Part shown: one piece after another, positions 1 to 14,200 of the stretch | How positions within the stretch are numbered: position 1 is the stretch's first letter | Layout of the letters: every line of letters begins with the position of its first letter | Assembly (NCBI GenBank): GCA_963576725.1 | Contig: OY755247.1 | Span: 15,812,526-15,876,525 of the forward strand | Length of the DNA stretch: 64,000 bases | Source: Azorinus chamasolen | Lineage: Eukaryota; Mollusca; Bivalvia; Cardiida; Solecurtidae | Reading direction: 5' to 3' | The notes under the pieces: generated by a model | What the model was told of the DNA's origin: nothing | The model's database searches: none | The model's input: the letters and a program-made list of their open reading frames with translations, nothing else | Program-made: the position numbers and the translations under genes

Positions 1-69
1 ACAAATTATATTTAATATGAAATTATTATTGCAGACAACACATAAATTTGGCGCCAAAAGAGTTAAGTA

Positions 70-2095
70 CATCGGCTTTGCACCATTGATGACCCATTGC
101 AGATTGAGTGTTGCGGTTTAGTACCATTAATGTTTTCTACCTTGAAGGCAATGGACTTGCACAATTAACAATCCATTCCAACTTGTGTGCATTCCCTTTA
201 CACCATAAATGGTCCATTTTAGCTTGAGGGCAGTGGATTGGCACCATCATCTATCCATTCTAGAGGTTGTATTTTTACGCTGTTATGTTTATCTGTTCCA
301 ATATGAAGAGGGTTGTGGCTTTCTACCACTAGTCCATCAGTTAACCATTCTAGCTGGATGCATCATTATTTATTGTTTATCCATTCTAGGTGGAGTGTAG
401 TGGCTTTACACAATTATTCACCCAGTCTAGCTGGCATGTAGTGGCTTTACGCAATTATTCACCCATTCTAGCTGGTGTGTAGTGGCTCTACACAATTATT
501 CACCCATTCTAGCAGGCGTGTAGCGGCTTTACACAGTTATTCACCCATTCTAGCTGGAGTGTAGTGGCTTTACACAATTATTTACCCATTCTAATCGGAG
601 TGTAGTGACTCTACACCATCATTTAACCATTCTAGCTGGAGTGTAGCAGCTTTGTACCATTATTTAATCATTCTAGTAGGAGTGTCCCAGCTTTGCACCA
701 TTATTTAACCATTCTAGCTGGAGTGTACCAGTTTTGCACCACTTTTTACCCATTCTAACAGGAGTGTAGTGACTTTGTAGCACCATTAATAATTATAGCT
801 CAGCTGCTGAAGTGTAGCAGATTTGCAGGATTGTTTATCAATTCTAGCTGGAGTGTAGTGACTATACACCATCATTTAACCATTCTAGCTGGAGTTTGAT
901 TGCTTTTCACCATTATCCAACTATTCTAGCTGGAGTGTAGTAGCTTTGCGCCACTTTTACCCATTTTAACAGGAGTGTATAGAGTTTGCAGCACCATTTG
1001 TAATAAATTATAGCTGGAGTGTAGTGGCTTTTGCACCCCTATTTATCCATTCAAGCTGGAGAGTATCATATTTGCACCATTAGTTATCCATGTTAGATGA
1101 TGTGTAGCAGATCTGCAGGATTGTAGTGAGTTTACCAATTTTCTGGCTGGAGTGTAATAGCATTGCACCATTATTTACCAATTCTAGCTGGAGTGTAGTG
1201 ACTTTGCACCATTATTTACCCATTCTAGTCGGAGCGCAATGGCTTTGCTGAATCATTATCTACAAATTCTAGCTGGAGTGTGTTAACTTTGAAGCACAAT
1301 TATTTACCCATCCTAGGTGGAGTGTAGCAGCTTTGCACCATTATTTACCCACTCTAGCTGGAGTGTAGCGGCTCTGCATCATTTGTTACCAATTGGAGCT
1401 TTGCACAATTAGTTACCCATTCTAGCTGGAGTGTAGCAGCTTTGCACAATTATTTACCCATTTTAGGTGGAGTGTAGCAGCTTTGTGCCATTATTTACCC
1501 ATTCTGGCTGGAGTGTAGCAGCTTTGCGCCATTATTTACCCATTCTAGCTGGAGTGTAGTGGCTCTGCATCATTAGTTACCAATTGGAGCTTTGCACAAT
1601 TAGTTACCCATTCTAGCTGGAGTGTAGCAGCTTTGCACAATTATTTACCCATTTTAGGTGGAGTGTAGCAGCTTTGCGCCATTATTTACCCATTCTGGCT
1701 GGAGTGTAGCAGCTTTGCGCCATTATTTACCCATTCTAGCTGGAGTGTAGTGGCTCTGCATCATTAGTTACCAATTGGAGCTTTGCACAATTAGTTACCC
1801 ATTCTAGGTGAAGTGTAGCAGTTTTGCACCATTATTTACTCATTCTAGCTGGAGTGTAGTGGCTTTGCACCATTATTTAACCATTCTAGCTGGGTTCCAG
1901 CAGCTTTGCACAAGTATTTACCAATTCTATCTTGAGTGTAGCAGCTTTGTGCCACTATTCACACAAACTGTCTTTTATTAGAATGTTAAATTTATCCATT
2001 TTAGCTGGGGTGTTGTAAATGTATCCTTTCAAGTAAGAATAATGTAACCTTGAACAGTGCTGTCTATTCATTCTAGCCTGTATGTAATGGCTTTG
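70..2095. repeat. 41-bp minisatellite/satellite array
   Basis: About 48 degenerate copies of a unit reading CATTCTAGCTGGAGTGTAG, then TGGCTTTGCACCATTATTTACC. Inside it a higher-order block (about 1340-1790) repeats with near identity, so the array is still expanding locally. Its right edge merges with the last coding codons of the FBXL18-like gene. Position 1-69 shows nothing recognisable. Confidence 0.9.
1974..1979 (-). promoter_or_regulatory. Candidate polyadenylation signal of the FBXL18-like gene
   Basis: AATAAA on the minus strand, about 94 nt after the stop codon and inside a diverged part of the satellite array. It is the nearest canonical signal; use is not shown. Confidence 0.4.
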
Positions 2096-2226
2096 CACAG
2101 ACTTTTGAAGAGAGTATGGTCATCTCCTCCAGGTGGTTCAATGGCAGTGTGGCAATCACATATGGCACTCTTTCATGGTGGACTTGCTCTATTGTGGCCA
2201 GAAAGCCTGGTCTCTCTACCTCGAAC
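2073..2226 (-). CDS. FBXL18: FBXL18-like exon 10 (C-terminus and stop)
   Basis: A 154-nt terminal exon encoding FEVERPGFLATIEQVHHERV and then LNHLEEMTILSSKVCAKPLHTG, ending in TAG at 2073-2075. Acceptor GTTACAG|G. The last codons and stop lie in DNA resembling one unit of the adjacent 41-bp satellite. Confidence 0.8.
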
Positions 2227-5200
2227 CTGTAACACGCAAAATACAAATGAAAAAAATCATAAAACCTGTCACTAAGAAATTATCTGTGTAACAAGATGTG
2301 TTTGTGAAACACTATGCCCCGATATGACCTTTGACCTTGACCTTAATAAGTCACCCCAAAAAATGTTCGCCTCCATAAGTTGCACATTCACGCCAAGTTT
2401 GAAGTATGTATGTGCAATGGCGACAAAATTATTGCCAATGTTAAAGTTGGGGACAAACAGACAAACCAACCAACCAACAGTTGTGACAGACAAACCAACA
2501 GACAGAGCAAACACAATTTGCTCCCCAATAACAGATCTGAGAGGGCATAAAAAATAACAACGATATCATCCAATCTTTCTGGATCTTTGTCATCTATTGT
2601 TGGAACTATAGATAAAAGGATGAACAGTAGAACCTGTCTTAACCCATTTTCTCATAGGCTATTTTTAGATCGAACCTTTTTGAATAAATCTACCGAAAAG
2701 GTGCATTTATAATGTCAGAATGGTTTCAATAGGTGATTTTTACAGCGGCATAGAAAGGCGTATTTATGGAGGAAAAGGTTAATACACGAATACTGAACAA
2801 GTAAAGAGATAAATCAGTATGAGACCTTTTCTGCAGTGAATTCTGAAGTCGCTCACAATCTTTCAGGGTGCTATCTGTGAATATCTGCAGTAGGTACAAG
2901 CTGTGTGCCTGAAAAGGAAAGAAAAATCGGTTTGTTAACCTTATACTCCATCATGAATATTCATGAAAGAAATAATGACATCATGAATATTAATTAGATC
3001 AATTGTGATAATAGCACATGGACACTAGACATTTTTGCCATGGCAGAAAATGTGGATTCATATCGATATTATACTATAAGAAAACAGTGCAAACTCTGAT
3101 CAGACAGTTCCTACAGCACCCGTCTGATCGCGGTCTACTCTGTTTGCAAAGAAGTAGAAAGGCCTATTTATGGCGAAAAGGATGAAATAAACATGAAATG
3201 AAACAATCAATTTCATCAGCCAAAAAAGATTTATTCAATGGCAATAATAAACAGTTCAACCTGAGAATTCTAGGTACTTTAACTCTTTGCACGCTAGCGG
3301 CGAAACTGTGATTACCTATGCAAACAGTTTGGATCCAGATGAGACGCCGCATAAGAGAGAAAGTTTATTTTAAGAATTGAAGCAGATGACAATTGTTGCA
3401 GACGAAAAATTACTTAGCATGCAAAGAGTTAAAAATCATGGTACAGCTTCACAATCAGATACACTACATGTTTCGTACTGGCGGAGTTCTTTTCACTGAA
3501 CAATCTTGACAGATCTTACTTCAAATTAGTCGCAAAAATGCGACAGTCGTCAAATCATTAGACAAAAACAAAAAAACTGTCAAAATGTTATTTGGTGATA
3601 AAATTGCATGTGTCGGATGACGTCACACAGACAATTTAATAAGCGCTCACTGATCTTGACGCAATGTTGCTCTCATGAGATAATGTTGCATGGAACATTA
3701 AAAATTGTTTCATGGCAGGTATATGGAACATTTGTATAGGAAAGTCATGTGAGGTATGATAAAGTATAATATTGCAGACAATGAAGATTCTGAGTGTGAA
3801 ACATACCCTGATTGGAGGCCACATAAATGAGGCTTATCTCAGTCCACACCGTTACCCTTAGCCCTTTACTCCATAAATACACCTTTCTACACCTTTGCAA
3901 ACAGTGTAGACCCAGATCAGACGGCTCCTATAGCAGCAGTCTGATCAGGGTCTGCTCTGTTTGCTTATGATATAATATAGATATGATTTTTCCGTTTCTG
4001 CATTGGCCAAAATTTTATATGTCCATGCACTATTATAACATATTAACCCATTCCCTCATAAGCTATTTTAGATCCAACCACTTTGAATAAATCTACCGAA
4101 AAGGAACATTAACTAGAGAAAAGGAAAATTTTAGAATTTTGTAGTTTGAAACCATTGTGATAAATAGAGCATTTGCTCCTATAGGAGCAATTGCTCTATT
4201 TTTCACAATGGTTTCATAAAGTGACTTTAACAGAGGCGTCAAAAGGCGTCAATATGAGGGAATAGGTTCATATTCACGACATTATTTCTTACATGAATAT
4301 TTATGGCGGAAAGGGCTAATGTATCTTATATTGTGACAATGCTTCTACTATTTACCTACCTTTTCCACATAACTTTCTAGCACCTTTGGTTCCATTTTTG
4401 AGTTTTTTGACACGATCACAAGACGTTGTAGCCTATCACAGCCAAGGCAAGACTGAAAGAACCTGTTGTCCAGCTTCATATTGGGTTGTTCTAATCTGAA
4501 AAAGCAGATGAATAACACATCATGAGTAAAACGCCTCTAAACTCGTCGTTAAAATTTTGTATAAATATAGGTCTTGGAGACAGGTGGCAGCTTAATGCAG
4601 GGTGAAAGTCATGCAGAAAGCTCCTCTAGGAGCTTTCTGCGTGACTTTCACCCTGCATTAAGCAGCCACCTGCCCTAAAAGTATCAAAATACTTCTCTAC
4701 TAGAATTCTGGTTTAGAGGGGTTTAACTGCATAGGAGTACATAGGAAATCTTTGTTAATCATTTTCTGTATTTCTCCAAACTTTATCCTGCTTAATCCTT
4801 TCCTCCATAATTACGCTTTTCTACGCCTCTCTGAAAATCACCTGTTGAAACCAATGTGATAAATAGAGCATTTGCTCCTAAAGGAGCAAATGCTCTATTT
4901 ATCACAATGGTTTCAAACTACAAAATTCTAAAAAAAAATCTTTTCTCTAGTTAATGCTCATTCTCGGTAGATTCATTAAAAAAGGTTGGGTCTAAAAATA
5001 GCCTATGGAGGAAAGGGTTATACTCATTAGAGTTGTTTGAGGCTTTTCTAATGAGTACCACTGTGACAGGGTTTGGCAGAGAAATAAGAGATTAAGATTC
5101 ATCAGTACCGGTACACCTCTGTTCTAGGGTTTGTCTGAGAAATAACAGATTTAGATATATAAATACATGTATGTATACTCTCTTATCTAGGGTTTGGTTA

Positions 5201-8200
5201 GAAATAACAGATTTAGATAGAATAGTACAACTCTTATCTAGGGTTTGACTAAGAAAATAAGATATTTAGATAGATTAGTACAATATTTATCTAGGGTTTG
5301 GCTGAGAAAATAAGATATTTAGATAGATTAGTACAACTCTTATCTAGGGTTTGGCTGGGAAATAACAGATTTAGATAGATTAGTACAAAATGTACAACTC
5401 TTATCTAGGGTTTGGTTGAGAAAATAAGATATTTAGATAGATTAGTACAACTCTTATCTAGGGTTTGGCTGGGAAGTATGAGATTTAGACAGATTAGTAT
5501 AACCTCTGTTCTAGGGGTTTGACTAAGAAATTATAGATTTAGAAATATCAGTATACTGTAATCTAGGGCTTGGCTGAGAACTAAGAGATTTAGATAGATT
5601 AGTACACCTCTTATTTAGCGTTTGGCTGAGAAATAAGAGATTTACAAATATCAGTACACCTCTTATCTAGGGTTTGGCAGAGGACTAACATATAAGATAT
5701 TTAGATAGATTAGTGCACCTCTTATCTAGGGTTTGGCTGAGAAATAAGAGACTTGCATATATCAGTACACCTCTTATCTAGGGTTTGGCAAAGGACTACG
5801 GTATATATAAGAGATTTAGATAGATTAGTACACCTCTTATCTAGGGTTTGGCTGAAAAAATTAGAGATAAAGATATATTAGAACACCTCTTCATTAAGGT
5901 ATGGCTGAGAAAACAAACCTTACCTGAGATCCAGCAGATTTTTGAAATGCTGCAGAAAGTCAAAGAACTGTGGTGGGCGGGTTCCAAGCCCAATATAAGC
6001 CAGCGACAGCCGCTGAAGGCACACACAGGTTTTGGCAATGTCATGCAGGGCTGTGTTCTGAATCAAACCTAGAAAACAGCACAGTTTCCTTATTGCCCCT
6101 TTACTCCATGAATACTTATAAAAAAAAATAATGACATCATAATTACTTATGATATCAATTGTCATAATAGCAAATGGGCACAGGAATGTTTGGCCATGGC
6201 AGAAACCGTAGAATCATATCTATATTATATCATAAGCAAACATAGCAGACTCTGGTCAGATGGCTCCTAAATACTAAGGCAGCCTTAAGCTTATTCAGAC
6301 CCAGATCCAAGAGCTCAAATGGAAGCTGTCTGAACATGGTCTGTCCTGTTTGCAAATGCATTAAAAAGTTATCTATGAAGTAAAAGGGGTTAACCCTATA
6401 CTCCATAAATATGCCTTTCTACATCTTTGCAAACAGAGTAGACCCGGATCATATGGCTCCTGTAGGACCCGTCTGATCAGGGTCTGCTCTGTTTGCTTAT
6501 GTTATGATATAGTTATTCTACAGATTCCATATTCCAGATTTCCATATGCTATTATAACGATTTAATTAATCTAATTAACTCATTACCTCATAGGCTATTT
6601 TTAGATCCAACCTCTTTGAATAAATCTACCAAAAAGGAGCATTAACTGGAGAAAATAATTTTTCTAGAATTTTGTAGTTTGAAACCATTGTGATAAATAG
6701 AGCATGGTTTCAAGAAGTGACTTTTATAGAGGCGTAGATAGTTACGCCTTTTAACCTTTCCCTGTTCAATATTCATGTAAGAATTAATGACGTCATAAAT
6801 ATATATTAGCTGATTTTTATACGCCCGTTTGAAAAAACGGGACATATTATGGAATGGCGCTGTCTGTCCGTCTGTAACATCTCTAACTCAAGTTCCGCTT
6901 GGTGGATCCTTCCCAAATTTAACCACAATGTTTATCTAGACATGCTACAGTAGCCTGCCAAGTCCCGATTCGTATATATAAGGTCAAGGTCACACAATTG
7001 GACTTAGAATTTGTGTTTAGCAAAAATGTTAACCTGTCTGTCCGTCTGTAACATTTCTAACTCAATTTCCGCTTGGTGGATCCCGGTTCATTTATCCAAG
7101 GTCAAGGTCACACAATTGGACTTAGAATTTGCGTTTAGCAAAAATGTTAACCAGTCTGATCTCTAACTCAAGTTCCGCTTGGTGGATCCTTCCCAAATTT
7201 AACCACAATGTTTATCTAGACATGTTACAGTAGCCTGCCAAGTCCGGGCTTGTTTATCCAAGGTCAAGGTCGCTTAATTGGACTTAGAATTTGCGTTAAG
7301 CATTTGCATTAAGCAAAAATGTTAACCTCAATTTATGTGGAACAAGTCCACTTATTTACATAACACTTTGTGATAAAGCTTTGAAACTTGGAACACTTGT
7401 TCACCATCACAACCTTCACCTGTAGGCAAGAGTAAATAACTCTGCCAAGCATTTTGACCAAATTATGCCCCTTTTTAACTTAGAACTTTTGGTTAAGGCT
7501 TTGTTAAAGTCCATTTATTTACATAACCCTTTGAGATAAAGCTTTTAAACATGGAACACATGTTCACCGTCACAAGCTTCACCTATAGGCAAGAGTACAT
7601 AACTCTGTCCAACATTTTGACAGAATTATGCCCCTTTTTAACTTAGGATTTTTGGTTAAGTTTTTGGTTAAAGTCCACTTATTTACATAACCCTTTCAGA
7701 TAAAGCTTTTAAACCTGAAACATTTGTTCACCATCAGAAGCTTCATCTGTAGGCAAGAGTAAATACAATGTAACTCTGTCAAGCATTTAGACACAATTAT
7801 GGCACTTTTTAATTTAGAATTTTTGGTTAAGGTTTTTTGTTAAAGTATGCCTATTTACAACCTTGAAACTTGGTCGCAAAATTGGACTTAGAATTTGAAT
7901 TTAGCAAATACGTTAACCCCAGTTTATGTTGAACAAGACCTCGACGGGCGTATATTGTGCCCACTAGCACTCTTGTTTTGTAATCAAATGTAAACCCTTA
8001 GTTAAATAAAGAAATCTTTAGGTCTAACCGTTGTTTTTGGCAGGTGACTGCTTAATGCAGGGGTGAAATTAATGCAGAAAACTCCTTTTGGAGCTTTCTG
8101 CATAACTTTCACACTTCATTAAACTGCCATCTGTATTGACACTAATTTGAATGTCCAGTTTAGAGGCCTGAGGGTTTTACTGTACATCTTTGTTCCATTA

Positions 8201-11200
8201 CAACCCCTCTAAACTTTGTTTGGAAAGAATATATCAAAACTCATGAATACAGTAAAACCCCACTAATGCGACCATCTAAAAGAGGTATAATTCTGGGTGC
8301 TAGCTGCAAGTGGTAGCTTAATGCAGGCCAAAAGTAATGCAGAAAGCTCCTAGAGGAGCTTTCTGCATTACTTATGTCCTGCATTAAGCATCCACCTGCT
8401 TATAAGGACACCCATGTTTATTCATTAAGTTGTCGCATTGGAGGGGTTTTATTGTACATTTACCCATTCCGACATAGGCTGTTAGGAGAGTAAAGTAAAG
8501 TACCTAGTTATAGTCTACCTTCAGACTCCCTAAATGTAAAGTCGGCTAAGCGGTCATTCTGATTGAAAGTAGACTATAACTAGGTACTTTATTTTTTTTA
8601 AGATCCAACCTCTTTGAATAAATCTACCGAAAAGGAGCATTTACTAGAGAAAAAGAAATATTTAGAAGTGTGTCTATTTATCACAATGGTTTCAAGAAGT
8701 GGCTATTACAAAGGTGTATTTATGGAGGAAAGGGTTAAAACTGCTATAGAGTTGCACAAGCTAACCTGGAGCCCCTGTTATTTGTAGATATGTGAGTTCC
8801 CTCCAATTACTAATGGCCGACAAATGTTGAGCTGTAATCTGGTATGAGGGTTTGCTGAAATGGAAAACAACTGTTTGAGGATACTTATACACATTCAGAG
8901 CTACAGATAATGGTGCATACACTTATACTAAAATCCTCATGTCTCCACCAAACCCTATACCATGACCACTCTTTAGAAGCATCTCAAAGAGATGATTCTA
9001 AAGAGTGGTCACAGTGTAAGGTTTGGTTTAGAAATAAAAGAGCTATTCTGGAAAATGTTTAAAATTACACATCTTATCTGGATCTCTGTACATTGAACCT
9101 CTTGCTTGAATCATATTTTGTCTGCTTCAAGTATAAACCTTCAGCATTCCATTGGTGATTTAACCCCTTTTCTCCATAGGCTATTATTAGATCCAACCAT
9201 TTTGAATAAATCTACCGAAAGGAGCATTAACTAGAGAAAAGTAATTTTTTTTAGAATTTTGTAGTTTGAAATCATTGAGATGAATAGAGCATTTGCTCCT
9301 ATAGGAGCAAATGCTCTATTTATCACAATGGTTTCAACAGGTGACTTTTACAGAGGTGTAGAAAGGCTTTTCAGGCAGGTGGTACCTTTCTACGCCTTTG
9401 CAAACAGAGTAGACCCAGATCATCAGGGTTTGCTCTGTTTGCTTATAACATAATATAGATATGATTCTACAGTTTCTGCCATGACCTGTGTTCATGTGCT
9501 ATTATAGCAAATTAATATACATTGTAATTAATATTTATATTCATGACATCATTATATGTTACATAAATATTCATGGAGTAAAGGGTTAAAGCTTTAGCGA
9601 GGATGATATTTAGGCAACAAATCAGTAAGAGGTCAGAGGTCACTCACTCAAAACAAGTTATCCAACAATAAACTCACCAAGGTTCATACAAGGAATTATG
9701 ACTAGACAAAATGAAGCCCGTGTTGATTAGCTCAAGGGAGGTAACTGCTGGACAAGCCATTTGCAGAGTGTTTAACTCCCCTTCCATCTTTGGACTATCA
9801 GCTTCTGTTGCAGTAGAAGTAGAGGCTGCAGCCTGCAACGAAAACATGGAGCTGTATCTCTTACCTAAATACTTATTTATTATGATGGAGGTTTCAATAA
9901 GTGGTCATTACAGAGGCGTAGAAATGCGTATTTATGGAGGAAAGGGTTAATGAAGATTAGTGTTACCTGTTTTATATGAATGAATGAAGGTATGCGATAC
10001 CAATATCGCCTTTCTGGCGTAATTCTAATAAATATCCGAAAGACAGGTTTTGGCTTTGATAGATTAGTATGCATCTTACCTATAGCCATGAATAGAGATT
10101 ACAGAAAAACCTCTCTATAATGGCCACTAAATTACATCAAGTATTTTGTGTTAAAGGCAGGTGGTTGCTTAAAGCAAGGTGAAAGTAAAACAGAACGCTC
10201 CTATAGGAGCGTTCTGTTTTACTTTCACCTTGCTTTAAGCAGCCACCTGCCCTAAATACCAACTAATTTACACAAATTAGTGGCCGTTATAGAGAGGTTT
10301 TACTGTAATGTTACCTGTTTTGATATTCTCCGTCTCTTGCCAAATCCTCTGGATACATAGTTTGACTGTTTGCCGGTCTCTGTGGACTGTTGCTGGACCA
10401 GACAGCAAATAGGTAAAGCAACACTGCGTAGACCTACAAATAAAAAAGTAGTAACACTATTCACCATATGAATCTGGTTGGTAATGGAGTTAACCCATTA
10501 CCTCATATTGACGCCTTTTGATGCCTCTGCAAAAGTCACCTGTTGAAACCATTGTGAAAAACAGAGCATTTGCTCTTATAGGAGCAAATGCTCTATTTAT
10601 CACATTGGTTTCAAACTACAAAATTCTAAAATTTTCCTTTTCTCTAGTTAATGCTCCTTTTCGGTAGATTTAATCAATGAGGTTGAATCTAAAATAGCCT
10701 ATGAGGTAATGGGTTAAAGCAACACTGTATACACCTACACATAAAAAAGTAGCACTCTTCACCGTATGAATGTGGAAAGGAGTCAACTGGCATTTGAAAA
10801 CGGTAGATCTGAGGGATCAGGGTCTGCACTGATTGCTATTAAAAATCGTCAAACAGAGCAACAGATAAAATGTTCATGCATTTGCAAACAGACGGCATCA
10901 GGGTCTGCTCTGTTTGTTCATGATATAATATAGATAAGATTCTACAGTTTCTGTCATGGCCAAAAATTCCTATGTCAATGTGCCAATAAGTTGGCAGAAA
11001 CTGACGTAAATCAACACAACCAACCAATCAGTCATTTGCTACAATAACAATCAATCCATTTATTATTCACGCTGTCATTATTTCTTACATTTATATGTAA
11101 AGGGTTAAGACTAGTGAGCAGGGTTCCTGATTTCCCTACCTTTGGTCTGGTGGTTGGCAAGTGTGCTAATCAGGCTAGCACCATTACTGTGTACATGTAT

Positions 11201-14200
11201 TCCAGTCAGGTTCAAATGTTGAAGATTTGGACAATTGTCTAACAGCTGTCCAAAAGTGGCAATGATCTCCTACAAAAACAAAACAAAAACACTTGATCAA
11301 TAACCCTAGAACAACAGATAAAGGTGCATACTCAAATACTGAAATCATCATTTCTCTACCAAACCCTATGTTGTGACCACTCTTTAGAATCGTCTCTTAA
11401 CCCTATGTTGTGACCACTCTTTAGAATCGTCTCTTAACCCTATGTTGTGACCACTCTTTAGAATCGTCTCTTTGAGACGATCCCAAAGAGTGGTCACAAG
11501 ATAGGTTTTTTTTAAGAAATAAAGCAGTTATTCTTGAAAATGTTTTGATTTACTTATCTTATCTGGACCTCTGAACAGTAATGGTAAATTGTTTATTACC
11601 TATTCAAATAATCTGGATCAAGATGAAATACAGAGTATCTTCAGTTGTCTCATCAGGGTTCAGCCTGTTTGACACTGATTATATTCAACTCTTTGCACAC
11701 TAAGTAATTTTTCGTCTGCAATAATTGTCGTCTGCTTCAATTCTAAAAATAAAATTTCTCTTATTTCTTTGCAAAAATATGGTCAAAGCGACAAACAGTT
11801 TGGATCCTGATGAGACGCCGCATCATGCCGCGTCTCATCTGGATCCAAACTGTTTGCATAAGTAATCAGTTTCACAGCTAGCGTGCAAAGAGTTAAAAAA
11901 AATAACAAAAAATAACAGAGGTCCAGATAAGATGTGTAAATAAAAACATTTTTCAAGAATCACTTCTTTATTTCTCCACCAAACCCTATGCTACATGTAT
12001 GATCACAGACAAATCTAAAGAGTGGTCACAATATAGGGTTTGGTGGAAAAATGACGATTTTAGTACTTGAGTAGGCACATTTATCTGTTGCTCTGAAGTA
12101 AACATGTTGAGATGTTGACTGACTTGACTCTTATATTTGCATGGCTGAGTAATGGCCCTTCAAGGTTTTGTAGAAATTGTGATGGTGAACAAGTGTGGCA
12201 CTTAATAGGGACAGCTGTACTGATGTCAAACCTGTGACAAAATCTCAAAATTTTGCACCACTCAACACCAGTAACGACAAATACTGCTGCAGGAGCTTTC
12301 TGCATTACTTTCATCCTGCATTAACCTACCACCTGTCTTAACCCATTCCCTCATATTGACGACTTTTGACAACTCTGTAAAAGTCACTTTGTGAAACCAT
12401 TGTGATAAATAGAGCATTAAAATTTTGCTTCTATAGGAGCAAATGCTCTATTTATCACAATGATTTCAAACTACAAAATTCTAAAATTTTCCCTTTCTCT
12501 AGTTAATGCTCCTTTTTGGTAGATTTATTCAAAGTGGTTGTATCTAAAAATAGCCTATGAGGTAATGGGTTAAAATGCCAGAGTTTGACTTATTTAAACC
12601 CACACTTATGGCTACTCATTGGAACTTGTGCAAAGAGACAATTATAATGAGTAGTACAACCATAGATTTGGTAGAGAAATGAACAAAATATTGATTTGAT
12701 TGATAAAAAAATCGACCTTTGTCAAGAAGATATGGCCATACACATTACACTCGTGTTTGTTACAATTTGTTTCAAACAACTGCTTACAAAAAACTAACAA
12801 AAGACATTCAACATTGCATTTTGACTAATAAAGCTGTTTTAGCTCTTTGCTCCATAAATATGCCTTCCTACGCCTTTGCAAAAAGAGAAGACATACAGTA
12901 GATCAGACAGCTCCTAAAGGAGCCGTCTGATCAGGGTCTGCTTTGTTTGCTTGTAATATAATATAGATATGATTCTACAGTTTCTGCCATGACCAAAAAT
13001 TCCTGTGTTCAAATGCTATTATAACAAGAGGGCCTGAAAGGCCCTGACATCGCTCACCAGACAATCAGTGGAGAAGATTGTCAAAGTTTTCACTATGTGT
13101 TTCTATAGAAAACTAGCCAGCCCTGGCGAGTGCCAATTTTGACCCAAGAGGCATAATTTATTAACTTTCCTAGAGGACCCCAAGTGAAGAAAATTTAAGA
13201 CAAGCGGCACAATTTATATAACTTTTGTAGAGGACCTGAACATGATGCTATGTGCCAATTATGAAAGCTGAGAACCTTCCAGTTCCAGACAAGAATATTT
13301 TCAAAGTTTTCACTATATGTTTCTATTGAAAACTGGATACCCCTAGGGCGTGGCCAATTTTGACTCCAGGGGCATAATTTATATAACTTTTGTAGAGGAC
13401 CTGAACATGATGCTCTGTGCCAAATATGAAAGCTGAGAGCCTGCCAGTTTCAGAGAAGAAGATTTTTAAAGATTTCACTATTTGTTTCTATTGAAAATGG
13501 CCCACCCCTGGGGCGTGGCCAATTTTGACCCCAGGGGTATAATTTATATAACTTTTGTAGAGGACCTGAACATGATGCTATGTGCCAAATATGAAAGCTG
13601 AGAGCATCCCAGTTTCAGATAAGAAGATTTTCAAAGATTTCACTATAGACCTTTCTTAATATTCCCTCATGAATAATTAATCAGCTTCCCAGAACGAGAT
13701 TTAGCTGGCAGGTGCGAGCGTTCTTAGATACCACATCAATGGCTTCCTATAGTAGGAGAGATTTAAGCTTCTGACTTTTTCTTTAGCTGAAACATACATT
13801 AAAACCAACAAAGCCTCATCTGGAGAAAATCTACTGACAATGGTTTTAAGTACTTCAGTGAAGCTTCAATGAGACTTACATGACATAATAGGTAAGTTAT
13901 AGTAACTTATATTAATATAATTTATTACTTGCAAATTTCGATTACAATACATATAAACTGACCCTACTAACTGGTCATCTATTCAGTTTCGTATTCTCAT
14001 CTACACAGTGCACAAGCAGTGTTTATTTTTATTCACCATATCAAAGAAACCCCATTAAGTAGAAGGTAATTAGCTGTAAATAATTCTTATCAGATGATTG
14101 ACCCACAGACCACATACTTACATACCGTACTGACTGAGTGTAGGGTGATTCCCCCATAGGGTGATTCCCCCATAGGACGATTGTCCTATGGGCAATTGCC

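Noticed and set aside
5040..5905. CRISPR-like array
   Set aside because: Units are degenerate tandem copies without distinct spacers, in an animal intron.
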